From the NCBI RefSeq assembly GCF_002803095.1, contig NZ_PGLR01000015.1, forward strand, positions 1 through 64,000: a stretch of 64,000 nt of DNA, given 5' to 3'. Position numbers and translations under genes: made by a program. The stretch's first letter is position 1; the number at the start of each line of letters is the position of its first letter. The stretch is from Pseudomonas sp. ZH-FAD. Lineage in GTDB: Bacteria > Pseudomonadota > Gammaproteobacteria > Pseudomonadales > Pseudomonadaceae. Of the stretch, positions 43,608-52,559 are shown piece after piece. The notes beneath the pieces were generated by a model, which had not been told where the DNA came from, did no database searches, and saw only the letters and a program-made list of their open reading frames with translations.

Positions 43608-44600
43608 ATGCAAGTGAAACACCTGCTGCTGATCGCCATCCTCGCCCTTACCGCCGCCTGCTCCTCCAAGCAGCCGGAGGTCGATGAAAACCTCAGCGAG
43701 GTGGAGCTGTACCAGCAGGCCCAGGCCGACCTGGACAACCGCAGCTACACCCAGGCCATCGCCAAACTGAAGGCGCTGGAGTCGCGCTATCCGTTCGGAC
43801 GCTACGCCGAGCAGGCGCAGCTGGAGCTGATCTACGCCTACTACAAGAATGCCGAGCCGGAGGCCGCCAAGTCATCCGCCGAGCGCTTCATTCGCCTGCA
43901 CCCGCAGCACGCCAACGTCGACTACGCCTACTACCTCAAGGGCCTGGCCTCGTTCGACCAGGACCGTGGCCTGCTGGCGCGCTTCCTGCCGCTGGACATG
44001 ACCAAGCGCGACCCCGGCGCCGCGCGCGACTCCTACAACGAGTTCGCCCAGCTCACCAGCCGCTACCCGACCAGCCGCTACGCCCCGGACGCCAAGCAGC
44101 GCATGATCTACCTGCGCAACCTGCTGGCCGCCTACGAAGTGCACGTTGGCCACTATTACCTGACCCGCCAGGCCTACGTCGCCGCCGCCAACCGTGGTCG
44201 CTACGTGGTGGAGAACTTCCAGGAAACCCCGTCGGTCGGCGATGGCCTGGCGATCATGACCGAGGCTTATCAGCGTCTGTCCCTGGACGACCTGGCTGCC
44301 ACCAGCCTGGAAACCCTCAAGCTCAACTACCCTGACCACCCGAGCCTGGAAAGCGGCCAGTTCGTACCGCTCGAAGAGGAAGCCGACAACCGCTCCTGGC
44401 TGGCCAAGGCCACCCTGGGCCTGATCGAAACCGACACGCCGCTGCCGCCGGGCGAAACCCGCGCCAGCCAGGACGTGGTTCGTCAGTACGAGGAAGCCGA
44501 GCAGCAGATACCGCGCGAACTGCAGCAGGACGCCAAGACCGGCGAAACCGCCAAGAAGCGTTCGATCTGGAGCTACCTGACCTTCGGTCTGTTCGACTGA
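43608..44600 (+). CDS. bamD: Outer-membrane assembly lipoprotein BamD
   Basis: The protein has 330 residues. The signal [20 protein letters not shown] has lipobox TAAC. TPR repeats follow: [80 protein letters not shown]. BamD is the essential partner of BamA in beta-barrel insertion. The C-terminal 60 residues (polar, ending [10 protein letters not shown]) extend beyond the E. coli protein, as in other pseudomonads. Its terminator has been split by a miniature transposable element. Confidence 0.97.
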   Translation: MQVKHLLLIAILALTAACSSKQPEVDENLSEVELYQQAQADLDNRSYTQAIAKLKALESRYPFGRYAEQAQLELIYAYYKNAEPEAAKSSAERFIRLHPQHANVDYAYYLKGLASFDQDRGLLARFLPLDMTKRDPGAARDSYNEFAQLTSRYPTSRYAPDAKQRMIYLRNLLAAYEVHVGHYYLTRQAYVAAANRGRYVVENFQETPSVGDGLAIMTEAYQRLSLDDLAATSLETLKLNYPDHPSLESGQFVPLEEEADNRSWLAKATLGLIETDTPLPPGETRASQDVVRQYEEAEQQIPRELQQDAKTGETAKKRSIWSYLTFGLFD

Positions 44601-44617
44601 GCGATGCGTGATTGAAC

Positions 44618-44633
44618 AAGGGAGGCTTCGGCC
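44618..44633 (+). terminator. Left half of the bamD terminator (split)
   Basis: AAGGGAGGCTTCGGCC. Joined to TCCCTTTTTATT at 44819 after removal of the inserted element and one target duplication, it re-forms a perfect hairpin GGGAGGC-TTCG-GCCTCCC plus T run. In its present form the two arms are about 180 bases apart. Confidence 0.75.
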
Positions 44634-44809
44634 TAATGCTGATCAGTTAAGCGCTGACTGCCTACGATGAGTCTCCTCGCCCCTCTGGCGAGCCATGTTC
44701 GGAGAGGGGTAAATGGCCGTTTCGCGGTATTTCGGCCCTCTCCCCCAGCCCCTCTCCCGTAAACGGGAGAGGGGAGCCAAACGCGTACAGCCTTAACTGA
44801 CTGGCATTA
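44634..44809. mobile_element. 176-bp MITE with IS4-type ends inside the bamD terminator
   Basis: Left end TAATGCTGATCAGTTAAG and right end CTTAACTGACTGGCATTA are 18-bp terminal inverted repeats with three mismatches. They are flanked by a 9-bp direct repeat GCTTCGGCC (44625-44633 and 44810-44818), a target-site duplication. The ends resemble those I recall for IS4-group elements (TAATGCCGATCAGTTAAG). There is no coding capacity. The interior holds a perfect 12-bp hairpin CCCCTCTCCCGT-AA-ACGGGAGAGGGG (44749-44774). It is a non-autonomous element needing a transposase in trans. Confidence 0.8.
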
Positions 44810-44818
44810 GCTTCGGCC

Positions 44819-44830
44819 TCCCTTTTTATT
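44819..44830 (+). terminator. Right half of the bamD terminator (split)
   Basis: TCCCTTTTTATT continues the GCTTCGGCC copy at 44810-44818, so GAAGCC...-type pairing plus T run lies here. The complementary GGGAGG arm is on the far side of the inserted element. Confidence 0.65.
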
Positions 44831-44925
44831 GCCCCGGAAACAGCGCACAGCTTGCCACCGCCCCCCTGTGCCGCGGACTTCACCTTGGCTAAACTGCCAC
44901 CCTCAACCAAACAAAAGAGTGCACC

Positions 44926-45168
44926 ATGGGTCTGTTTCGCTTGCTGTTCTGGATCGCCATCATTTTCGCCGCGATCTGGGTTTGGCGCCGCTATATAAGC
45001 GCCCCCAAGCGCCCCAGCCAAGCGCAGCGCGAAGATGAACCAGCGCCCATGGTTCGCTGCGCGCACTGTGGCGTGCACATCCCCAAGGCCCAGGCGCTGA
45101 GCCAGGATCAGCAGTGGTACTGCAGCCAGGCCCACCTCGAACAAGGCCCGCACACCGGTGACCGCTGA
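44926..45168 (+). CDS. PP0621-type small zinc-ribbon membrane protein
   Basis: The protein has 80 residues. An N-terminal helix (LFRLLFWIAIIFAAIWVW) is followed by a linker and a metal-binding segment MVRCAHCGVHIPKAQAL...YCSQAHLE, resembling YHS/zinc-ribbon (CxxC...C...H). The family is known as PP0621-like and is conserved before pilS in Pseudomonas. It overlaps pilS by 11 bases, suggesting coupled expression. Function unknown. Confidence 0.85.
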   Translation: MGLFRLLFWIAIIFAAIWVWRRYISAPKRPSQAQREDEPAPMVRCAHCGVHIPKAQALSQDQQWYCSQAHLEQGPHTGDR

Positions 45169-46750
45169 CACCAGCGTACAGAACAGCACACAAGGGCAGC
45201 GCATCCTCAGGCTCTATCACTTCTATCGCCTGACCATCGGCCTGGCGCTGATCCTGCTGATCTCCAGCAACCTCGACGAGCAGTTGCTGGATGTCGTGCA
45301 TATCGAGCTGTTTCGCACCGGCAGCTGGGTTTACCTGATCCTCAACATCTTCATCGCCGTACTGGTGCAGAAACCCAAGCACCTGATGCAGCTGTTCAGC
45401 CTGGCGCTGGTCGATGTGATCTTTCTCTCGGCCCTGTTCTATGCAGCGGGCGGCACGCCCAGCGGCATCGGCAACCTGCTGGTGGTCGCCGTAGCGATCG
45501 CCAACATTCTGCTGCGCGGCCGCGTTGGCCTGTTGATCGCCGCCATCGCCGCGATAGCACTGATCTACCTGACCTTCTACCTCAGCCTCAGCCGCCCGGC
45601 TGCCGCTGCACAGTACGTGCAGGCCGGTGCGCTCGGCGCGCTGTGTTTTGCCGGCGCGCTGTTCATCCAGGGCATCACTCGACGCCTGCAGGTCAGCGAG
45701 AACCTGGCCGAACAACGCGCGACCGACGTTGCCAACCTCGAAGAACTCAATGCGCAAATCCTGCAACGCATGCGCACCGGCATACTGGTGCTCGACACCC
45801 AACACCGAGTGCTGCTGGCCAACCAGGGGGCAACGCAGTTGCTCGGGCGCGGTGAGTTGACCGGAAAGATCATCGACCCGCATTGCCCCGAGCTGGTCAA
45901 ACGCCTGCAGCAGTGGCTGCACAACCCGACCCTGCGCCCTGACAGCCTGCAGGCGCAGGTCGATGGCCCGGTACTGCAGCCCAGCTTCATCTCCCTGCAA
46001 CGCGGTGACCAGCAGCACACCCTGGTGTTTCTCGACGACATCTCGCAGATCGCCCAGCAGGCGCAACAGCTCAAGCTGGCCTCGCTCGGCCGCCTGACCG
46101 CCGGTATCGCTCACGAAATTCGCAACCCGCTCGGCGCCATCAGCCATGCCGCGCAATTGCTGCAGGAGTCGGAGGATCTGCACGGCCCGGATCAGCGCCT
46201 GGCGCAGATCATTCAGGATCACTCCAAGCGCATGAACCTGGTGATCGAGAACGTTCTGCAACTGTCACGCAGGCGCCAGGCCGAACCGCAACTGCTCGAC
46301 CTGAAGTACTGGCTACACCGCTTCGCCAGCGAGTTTCGCAGCTCGGCACCGGCTGACCGGCAGATCCACCTGGAGACCCAGGGCGGCAGCCTGCAGACAC
46401 GCATGGACCCGCACCAGTTGACCCAGGTGCTGACCAATCTCGTCCAGAACGGCCTGCGCTACAGCGCCCAGAAGCACCGGCTCGGCCAGGTCTGGCTGCG
46501 CCTGTTCCGCGATGCGGAAAGCGACCTGCCGGTACTGCAGATTCTCGACGACGGCCCCGGCGTGCCGCCCGAGCAGGAACCGCACATCTTCGAGCCCTTC
46601 TACACTACCGAGAACAAAGGCACCGGCCTCGGCCTGTATATCTCCCGTGAGCTGTGCCAGAGCAACCAGGCTCGCCTCGACTATAAACCTCGTGAAGGTG
46701 GCGGCAGTTGCTTTCGCATCACCTTCGCCCATCCGCGCAAACTGAGCTGA
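45158..46750 (+). CDS. pilS: Sensor histidine kinase PilS
   Basis: The gene encodes 530 residues from GTG 45158. Six N-terminal hydrophobic helices (LTIGLALILLISS through LGALCFAGALFIQG) are followed by a PAS domain near residues 190-300. The H-box is ASLGRLTAGIAHEIRNPLG and the ATPase has NLVQNGLRYS (N box), ILDDGPGVPP and ENKGTGLGLYIS. PilS monitors pilin in the inner membrane and phosphorylates PilR to control sigma-54 dependent pilA transcription. PilR follows two bases later. Confidence 0.97.
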   Translation: MTADTSVQNSTQGQRILRLYHFYRLTIGLALILLISSNLDEQLLDVVHIELFRTGSWVYLILNIFIAVLVQKPKHLMQLFSLALVDVIFLSALFYAAGGTPSGIGNLLVVAVAIANILLRGRVGLLIAAIAAIALIYLTFYLSLSRPAAAAQYVQAGALGALCFAGALFIQGITRRLQVSENLAEQRATDVANLEELNAQILQRMRTGILVLDTQHRVLLANQGATQLLGRGELTGKIIDPHCPELVKRLQQWLHNPTLRPDSLQAQVDGPVLQPSFISLQRGDQQHTLVFLDDISQIAQQAQQLKLASLGRLTAGIAHEIRNPLGAISHAAQLLQESEDLHGPDQRLAQIIQDHSKRMNLVIENVLQLSRRRQAEPQLLDLKYWLHRFASEFRSSAPADRQIHLETQGGSLQTRMDPHQLTQVLTNLVQNGLRYSAQKHRLGQVWLRLFRDAESDLPVLQILDDGPGVPPEQEPHIFEPFYTTENKGTGLGLYISRELCQSNQARLDYKPREGGGSCFRITFAHPRKLS

Positions 46751-46752
46751 AC

Positions 46753-48093
46753 ATGAACCGTCAGAGAGCCCTGATCGTCGACGACGAACCCGATATCCGT
46801 GAGCTGCTGGAAATCACCCTCGGACGCATGAAGCTGGACACCCGCAGCGCGCGCAACGTCAAGGAAGCGCGTGAATGGCTGGCGCGCGAGCCATTCGATC
46901 TGTGCCTGACCGATATGCGCCTGCCCGATGGCACCGGCCTGGATCTGGTGCAGCACATTCAACAACGTCATCCACAGGTACCCGTGGCGATGATCACCGC
47001 CTACGGCAGCCTGGACACCGCGATCAACTCGCTGAAGGCCGGCGCCTTCGACTTCCTCACCAAACCGGTGGACCTCGGTCGCCTGCGCGAACTGGTCGCC
47101 ACGGCCCTGCGCATTCGCGCGCCCGAGGGCGAGGAAACCCCGGTCGACAGCCGCCTGCTCGGCGACTCGCCACCGATGAAAGCGCTGCGCAAGCAGATCC
47201 TGAAACTTTCACGCAGCCAGGCGCCGGTCTACATCAGCGGCGAATCTGGCAGCGGCAAGGAACTGGTGGCGCGCCTGATTCACGAGCAGGGGCCGCGCGC
47301 CGAACAGCCGTTCGTGCCGGTCAACTGCGGCGCTATTCCCTCGGAGCTGATGGAGAGCGAGTTCTTCGGCCACAAGAAAGGCAGCTTCACCGGCGCCATC
47401 GAAGACAAGCAGGGGCTGTTCCAAGCGGCCAATGGCGGCACCCTGTTCCTCGACGAAGTCGCTGACCTGCCGCTGCCGATGCAGGTCAAACTGCTGCGCG
47501 CCATCCAGGAAAAGGCCGTGCGCGCCGTCGGTGGCCAGCAGGAAGTGGTGGTGGATGTGCGCATCCTCTGCGCCACCCATAAGGACCTCGCCGCCGAGGT
47601 CGCTGCCGGGCGTTTCCGCCAGGACCTCTACTATCGCCTCAACGTCATCGAACTGCGCGTACCGCCACTACGCGAGCGCCGCGAAGACATCGCACAACTG
47701 GCCAATGCGATGCTCGCTCGCCTGGCCGACGGCACCGGCCTTGCCGCTGCCAAACTGCACCCCGATGCCCTGGAAAAGCTCAAGAACTACCGTTTTCCCG
47801 GCAACGTGCGCGAGCTGGAGAACATGCTCGAACGCGCCTATACCCTGTGCGAAGACGATCAGATCACGCCAAGCGACCTGCGCCTGGCCGATGCCAGCAG
47901 CCCTGGCAACGAAGGCGGCGAAACCAGCCTGGCGCAGATCGACAACCTCGAGGACTACCTCGAGGACATCGAACGCAAACTGATCATGCAGGCACTGGAA
48001 GAAACCCGCTGGAACCGCACGGCGGCGGCGCAACGCCTGGGCCTGACCTTCCGCTCGATGCGCTACCGCCTGAAGAAGCTGGGTATCGACTGA
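46753..48093 (+). CDS. pilR: Sigma-54 response regulator PilR
   Basis: This 446-residue NtrC-type protein has a receiver domain (LIVDDEPDIRELLEITLGR, phospho-Asp in LCLTDMRLPDGTG, TKPVDL) and an AAA+ domain with Walker A GESGSGKELVARLIH, GAFTGA loop as GSFTGA, and Walker B GGTLFLDEVADLPL. The C-terminal Fis-like helix-turn-helix is RWNRTAAAQRLGLTFRSMRY. It activates pilA and other sigma-54 promoters. ATG 46753 sits two bases after pilS. Confidence 0.97.
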   Translation: MNRQRALIVDDEPDIRELLEITLGRMKLDTRSARNVKEAREWLAREPFDLCLTDMRLPDGTGLDLVQHIQQRHPQVPVAMITAYGSLDTAINSLKAGAFDFLTKPVDLGRLRELVATALRIRAPEGEETPVDSRLLGDSPPMKALRKQILKLSRSQAPVYISGESGSGKELVARLIHEQGPRAEQPFVPVNCGAIPSELMESEFFGHKKGSFTGAIEDKQGLFQAANGGTLFLDEVADLPLPMQVKLLRAIQEKAVRAVGGQQEVVVDVRILCATHKDLAAEVAAGRFRQDLYYRLNVIELRVPPLRERREDIAQLANAMLARLADGTGLAAAKLHPDALEKLKNYRFPGNVRELENMLERAYTLCEDDQITPSDLRLADASSPGNEGGETSLAQIDNLEDYLEDIERKLIMQALEETRWNRTAAAQRLGLTFRSMRYRLKKLGID

Positions 48094-48112
48094 ACCCCGA
48101 GATCACGCTTGT

Positions 48113-48136
48113 GTAGGAGCCGGCTTGCCGGCGATC
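48113..48136. repeat. Single REP half, GTAGGAGC class
   Basis: GTAGGAGCCGGCTTGCCGGC then GATC: a GTAG-headed hairpin between the convergent pilR and thiO genes. Confidence 0.65.
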
Positions 48137-48166
48137 AAGACAGCCTGCGTCACAGTTGACGAGCCA

Positions 48167-49261
48167 CTAGTGCAACCGCCCCGCCGGCGCATAAGGCGCC
48201 GGATCGATGATCGGCTCACGCCCCAGCATCAGATCAGCCAGCAACTGACAGGAGGCTGGCGCCAGCACCAACCCATTGCGGAAATGCCCGCAGTTCAGCC
48301 ATAACCCCGGGTGCTCAGGCAGCTCGCCGATGAACGGAATGCCCTCGGGCGAACCGGGCCGCAAACCGGCCCAATGCCCCACCACTTCGGCATCCTTGAG
48401 TGTAGGCAACAGCTCTTGGGCCGAGGCCTTGAGGCTTTCCAGCGCATTATCGGTCGGCGTCTTGTCGAAACCGGCGTATTCCAGCGTGCTGCCAATCAGG
48501 ATATGGCCATCACGCCGCGGGATCGCATAGCGCCCCTTGGCCAGCACCATACTCGGCAGAAAATCCTCGGCGCACTTGTAGAGAATCATCTGCCCTTTCA
48601 CTGGCTCGACCGGCAACTCCAGCCCAAGCGTCTTGAGCAACTCACCACTCCAGGCGCCGGCAGCCAACACCACGCGCTCGGCACGAATCTCGCCGGCAGC
48701 CGTGGTCACACCGCAGATCCGCTCACCCTCCTGAATAAAGCCGGTAACCGGACAATGCTCACGCAGCTCGACGTTGGGCATGGCCGCCAAAGCCGCCCGC
48801 AGCGCTTTGACCAACCGGGGATTACGCACATTGGCCACACCCGGCATATGAATGGCGCGCTTGAAACCACCACCCAGAACAGGCACCTGCTGATACGCCT
48901 CAGCGATATCCACCTCAAACAACTCGCGCCCCTGACGCCGAGCCCAGGCCAACGCCTCGGCTTCATCATCCAGATCCAGCCAATACAACCCGGTGACATG
49001 CACCTCGGGATCGACACCCGTCTGCGCCAACAGACGCTGCCCCAGACCCGGATAGAAATCCTGCGACCAATGCGCCAACGCCGTCACCGCCGCGCTGTAA
49101 CGCCAGGGATAGAGCGGCGAAACGATGCCACCGCCGGCCCAGGAGGATTCGCGGCCGACACCGGAGGACTCGATCAGCACCACCGTGATGCCAGTGCGCG
49201 CCAACAGCAGGCTAGTCAACAGACCAATAGCACCGCCCCCAACCACAACCACGTTTTTCAC
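48167..49261 (-). CDS. thiO: Glycine oxidase ThiO
   Basis: The protein has 364 residues. FAD motif VVVVGGGAIGLLTSLLLART is followed by ESSWAGGGIVSPLYPW, VLAAGAWSGELLKTLGLELP, PVKGQMILY, and GLRPGSPEGIPFIGELP with LNCGHFRNGLVLAPAS, all typical of D-amino acid oxidase-fold ThiO. It oxidises glycine to iminoglycine for the thiazole of thiamine. Between pilR and fimT, the position is conserved in Pseudomonas. Confidence 0.95.
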   Translation of the reverse strand: MKNVVVVGGGAIGLLTSLLLARTGITVVLIESSGVGRESSWAGGGIVSPLYPWRYSAAVTALAHWSQDFYPGLGQRLLAQTGVDPEVHVTGLYWLDLDDEAEALAWARRQGRELFEVDIAEAYQQVPVLGGGFKRAIHMPGVANVRNPRLVKALRAALAAMPNVELREHCPVTGFIQEGERICGVTTAAGEIRAERVVLAAGAWSGELLKTLGLELPVEPVKGQMILYKCAEDFLPSMVLAKGRYAIPRRDGHILIGSTLEYAGFDKTPTDNALESLKASAQELLPTLKDAEVVGHWAGLRPGSPEGIPFIGELPEHPGLWLNCGHFRNGLVLAPASCQLLADLMLGREPIIDPAPYAPAGRLH

Positions 49262-49350
49262 CCTATCGACTCCACACTTGCCAGATTAATAGCAGCGGTC
49301 TACACCTTTTAAGAGCCAGGAAGGCACTCACCACTGTAGGGACACCGACT

Positions 49351-49860
49351 ATGCGCAACTCGCTGCAAAGAGCTACAACCCTCCCGGAACTCCTAATTAC
49401 CCTCGCATTGCTGGCATTACTCAGCACCTACGCCATACCAAGCTTCGCCAAGTGGGTTGCCAGCAATAAACAACAAAATCTGCGCGAGAAGCTCCTCCAC
49501 AGCCTGCAAATGGCAAGAACTCAGGCCGTGCTGAAGAACCGTACCATCGAGTTTTGCGGGTCGGCGGATGCCCTCGACTGTGACGGCAATTGGCACAAAG
49601 GTTGGATTCTACGTGTTGCTGCCAGCAAAGAAATCCTGGCTGTCGAACAATTATCCCAAGTCGACTTGCCCCTACGCTGGAAGGGTGCCAGAGATAAGCT
49701 TGTATTTCGCAATAACGGCCAAACGCCCCTGAGCAACGGCCGTTTCATTCTCTGTGACGACGACGGCAAACTCTTGTGGCAACTGATCATCAGCCGTCAA
49801 GGGCGTGTCCGTCCGGCCACCTCCAAGGAAAACCTGAGCGAAGCCCACCGCTGCATCTAG
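49351..49860 (+). CDS. fimT: Type IV pilus minor pilin FimT
   Basis: The protein has 169 residues. A pilin-like N-terminus, TTLPELLITLALLALLSTYA, keeps Glu5, but the residue before the expected cleavage site is Ala (QRA/TTLPEL) rather than the usual Gly, so PilD processing may be unusual. A GspH/FimT domain follows (KLVFRNNGQTPLSNGRFILC). In other bacteria FimT binds DNA during uptake; whether this one does is unknown. It leads the minor pilin cluster, and its GC content appears lower than that of the flanking genes. Confidence 0.88.
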   Translation: MRNSLQRATTLPELLITLALLALLSTYAIPSFAKWVASNKQQNLREKLLHSLQMARTQAVLKNRTIEFCGSADALDCDGNWHKGWILRVAASKEILAVEQLSQVDLPLRWKGARDKLVFRNNGQTPLSNGRFILCDDDGKLLWQLIISRQGRVRPATSKENLSEAHRCI

Positions 49861-50001
49861 CCGCAATAAGTCGTGAACTGGCGCAAATATTCCATGCACC
49901 ACCCGCCGGTCGTCCTGTCACTTGCGCCAGTTATCCCGCGACAGGCGACCCCAACGCTCATATCGGCGAGCATTAGCCTGACATTCATAGTGGAGCTCAC
50001 C

Positions 50002-50490
50002 ATGTCAGGCCCAGTGATAAGCCGTGGTTTTACCCTGATAGAGCTGATGATCGTTCTGGCGTTGCTGGCCATCGTCTCCTTTATTGCGGTACCGAATTTC
50101 ATGGACTTCATCGAGCGCAACCGCATACAGACACAGGCACAAGAGCTGCAAGCCTTCCTTTTGTATGCCCGCGGCGAAGCGGTGAGCCGTAACACCAGCA
50201 TCACGGTGGCCCTGGACAAAGACGACGATGACTTGTGGGTAGCCAAGCGCAGCTCGGGCGAAGTCATCCGCCAGCTCACCCAGAACCCCGAACTGGTGCA
50301 GATAGATTCCAGCGTCGACGAAGTACGTTTCAGAAGCAACGGCACCGCAACCGCAGCCAGCTTCGTCGTCTGCAAGGACGGTGATACCGAGCGAGGGTTT
50401 TCCCTGCAAATTCAGGCCAGTGGCGCTATTACGCTGAGCCAGGCGGGCAAGAACGCTGACGGCAACGATCTGAACAGCTGCACTCTGTGA
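50002..50490 (+). CDS. fimU: Type IV pilus minor pilin FimU
   Basis: The gene encodes 162 residues from ATG 50002 (GGAG upstream). Class III cleavage site SRG/FTLIELMIVLALLAIV with Glu5, then a GspH-type domain (FLLYARGEAVSRNTSITVAL, EVRFRSNGTATAASFVVC). With PilV, W, X and E it primes pilus assembly and carries PilY1 to the tip. The 141 bases after fimT contain no gene. Confidence 0.92.
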   Translation: MSGPVISRGFTLIELMIVLALLAIVSFIAVPNFMDFIERNRIQTQAQELQAFLLYARGEAVSRNTSITVALDKDDDDLWVAKRSSGEVIRQLTQNPELVQIDSSVDEVRFRSNGTATAASFVVCKDGDTERGFSLQIQASGAITLSQAGKNADGNDLNSCTL

Positions 50491-50498
50491 GGAAGATG

Positions 50499-51059
50499 AT
50501 GACAACCGCAAAAGGCTTCAGCCTGATCGAAGTGCTTATGGCGCTGCTGCTCACCACCATCGGTGTGCTCGGCATGGTCGCACTGCAAGGCCGCAGCATT
50601 CAGTACACCCAGGACTCGGTACAACGTAACACTGCGGTGGAACTGGCCAACGACCTGATCGAGATCGTCCGCGCCAACCCTCAACTGATGTTCAATAACG
50701 TGCCGCCGACGTTCCCCATGAACAGCGGCATGCGCAGCTCCTCAGCCTTCTACAAGGCCAAGACCGAGGATTTCAGCAACCGCGAAGATTGCGTCGTCAG
50801 CGCCACCGAACTCGCGAAAACAGCCATGGAGCAACGCGATTGCTGGGCTGATCGTGTCGAACAAATGCTTCCTGGCGGCAGCGAACTGTTTACCAGCGAT
50901 ATGTACGTCTGCCGCAGTGCCACACCTGGACAATGCAACAACAACCAAGGCTCGATGCTTGAAATTCGCCTGGCCTGGCAAGTTCGTGCAGGCGCTTGCC
51001 TGGACGCCAGTGATCCCCAGGCCACCATTTGTACCTACACCGTGCGGGTTCAGCCATGA
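50499..51059 (+). CDS. pilV: Type IV pilus minor pilin PilV
   Basis: The gene encodes 186 residues from ATG 50499, best spaced from GAGG at 50489; ATG 50496 and GTG 50487 are in-frame alternatives. Cleavage site AKG/FSLIEVLMALLLTTIGVLG with Glu5, followed by the PilV pattern VQRNTAVELANDLIEIVRAN. It links the minor pilin complex to PilY1. It overlaps pilW by four bases. Confidence 0.92.
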   Translation: MTTAKGFSLIEVLMALLLTTIGVLGMVALQGRSIQYTQDSVQRNTAVELANDLIEIVRANPQLMFNNVPPTFPMNSGMRSSSAFYKAKTEDFSNREDCVVSATELAKTAMEQRDCWADRVEQMLPGGSELFTSDMYVCRSATPGQCNNNQGSMLEIRLAWQVRAGACLDASDPQATICTYTVRVQP

Positions 51060-51904
51060 AGAGCAACCAACGCCAGAACGGCCTATCGATGATCGAGTTG
51101 CTGATCAGTCTCGCGATCAGCAGCTTCCTGATCCTCGGCATTACCCAGGTCTACATCGACAACAAGCGCAACCAGGTTTTCCAGCTGAACCAGATGGGTA
51201 ATCTGGAGGGTAGCCGTTTTGCAGCATTGGTCATTGACCAGTACCTGGGCAAGGCCGGTTATCGGCGCAATCCTGCCACGTTGATCGAAACCAGCTTCCC
51301 AAACCGAGCAGCCGGAGGCGACTGTCTAGAGTTCAAGCTGGGGCATACCGCAACAGGCCTGGCCCCTGACGTCGGGGAAGGGTTCTGTATCCGCTACCAA
51401 CCTCAGGTCAGCGGTGAGCTGGATTGTCAGGGTAGCAGCAGCAGTGTCAATTACACCGAGGCCTTCCCCGATAATCTCTCCGGCGCCGACCAGATCATTC
51501 TCGCCTTCAAGTATGAATCTGGCGGTGATACCGATCTGGAGAAGGGGCGATTGCTGTGCAAGAACCTCAACGCAACGGCCCCCCAGTACAGTGAACTCCT
51601 GAGTGGCATTGCCGATATCCGCCTTGAATTCGGTGTAGGCAATAACGATGCGCTGGATAAGGAAGTGAGCACTTTCATTTCGCAGAAAGACTGGACAGCC
51701 GACTCCGGCGCCATTCGCAGCATTCGCTACAACCTGCTGCTGAGCAGTGGCCCAAGACTGCGCGACAGTGATGACTCTCTAGTACTGAGCACATGGTTGG
51801 AGGGCGCCCCTGATGCAAGCAAGACGCGCCTGCAGAACGCTGATAACCGCCGCATCTACCAGATTGCCAGTAGCACGCAAAACCTCAGGAATCTAATGCC
51901 ATGA
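51056..51904 (+). CDS. pilW: Type IV pilus minor pilin PilW
   Basis: The gene encodes 282 residues from ATG 51056 (ATGA overlap with pilV). Cleavage site QNG/LSMIELLISLAISSFLIL with Glu5; LEGSRFAALVIDQYLGKAGYR is the PilW signature after the helix. Several Cys pairs suggest disulfides. It overlaps pilX in the same way, so pilV-W-X are translationally coupled. Confidence 0.92.
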   Translation: MKSNQRQNGLSMIELLISLAISSFLILGITQVYIDNKRNQVFQLNQMGNLEGSRFAALVIDQYLGKAGYRRNPATLIETSFPNRAAGGDCLEFKLGHTATGLAPDVGEGFCIRYQPQVSGELDCQGSSSSVNYTEAFPDNLSGADQIILAFKYESGGDTDLEKGRLLCKNLNATAPQYSELLSGIADIRLEFGVGNNDALDKEVSTFISQKDWTADSGAIRSIRYNLLLSSGPRLRDSDDSLVLSTWLEGAPDASKTRLQNADNRRIYQIASSTQNLRNLMP

Positions 51905-52548
51905 CAGCTTTCCCTAGCCACCGCCAAAATGGCGCCGTCCTGCTCGTCGCTCTGGTCATGCTTCTGGTGCTGACCCTGCTGGCAGTCAGCAGCATGCGCG
52001 GCGTCACCCTGGAAACGCGCATCACCGCTAATCGCGCGCAAAGCGTACAACTGGTCAATGTCGCCGAGGCAGGTCTGCGAGAAGCGGAGTTCCGCTTTTA
52101 TGGCCCAGGCAACCTGGCCGACAAGCTCAACGCCAACCCCGCCAACTGCAACACGAACAACACGTTGAAAAGCAACGGCCTTAACAAGCCTTGTTTGTTG
52201 GAAATTCTTGACACCAAATTACAGGCGTTCGTGGAAGAGCCCCAGGCTATAAACGATAGTTTCCTGGGCGCCAATTCAAAGGACGGCTTGGCCTGGATGC
52301 CTTATCGAGGAACGGACCCGGCCAATTCCACCGAGCCCAGCGGCAGCCACACAGCCCAATGGAACAGCATACTGGCCGGGCAAAGCCAGACGGCCGCAGT
52401 CAATGCCGAATACGGCATGGCCCTTGAAGGACAGGGTACCTACTTCTACTTGAACAATGCCAAGGCCACGCCGAAAGAAGATCAGGGCGACGGTGTTGCT
52501 TACGTACAGTCGAGCCACGCCAATATCTACCTCGGCCTCAATAACTGA
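51901..52548 (+). CDS. pilX: Type IV pilus minor pilin PilX
   Basis: The protein has 215 residues. QNG/AVLLVALVMLLVLTLLAVSS is the PilX/GspK-like N-terminus. Position 5 is not Glu, as usual for pilins that sit at the tip and need no neighbour in front. VNVAEAGLREAEFR is conserved in the family. It acts with PilW and PilY1 in the priming complex. Confidence 0.92.
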   Translation: MTAFPSHRQNGAVLLVALVMLLVLTLLAVSSMRGVTLETRITANRAQSVQLVNVAEAGLREAEFRFYGPGNLADKLNANPANCNTNNTLKSNGLNKPCLLEILDTKLQAFVEEPQAINDSFLGANSKDGLAWMPYRGTDPANSTEPSGSHTAQWNSILAGQSQTAAVNAEYGMALEGQGTYFYLNNAKATPKEDQGDGVAYVQSSHANIYLGLNN

Positions 52549-52559
52549 GATCAGCCAAC

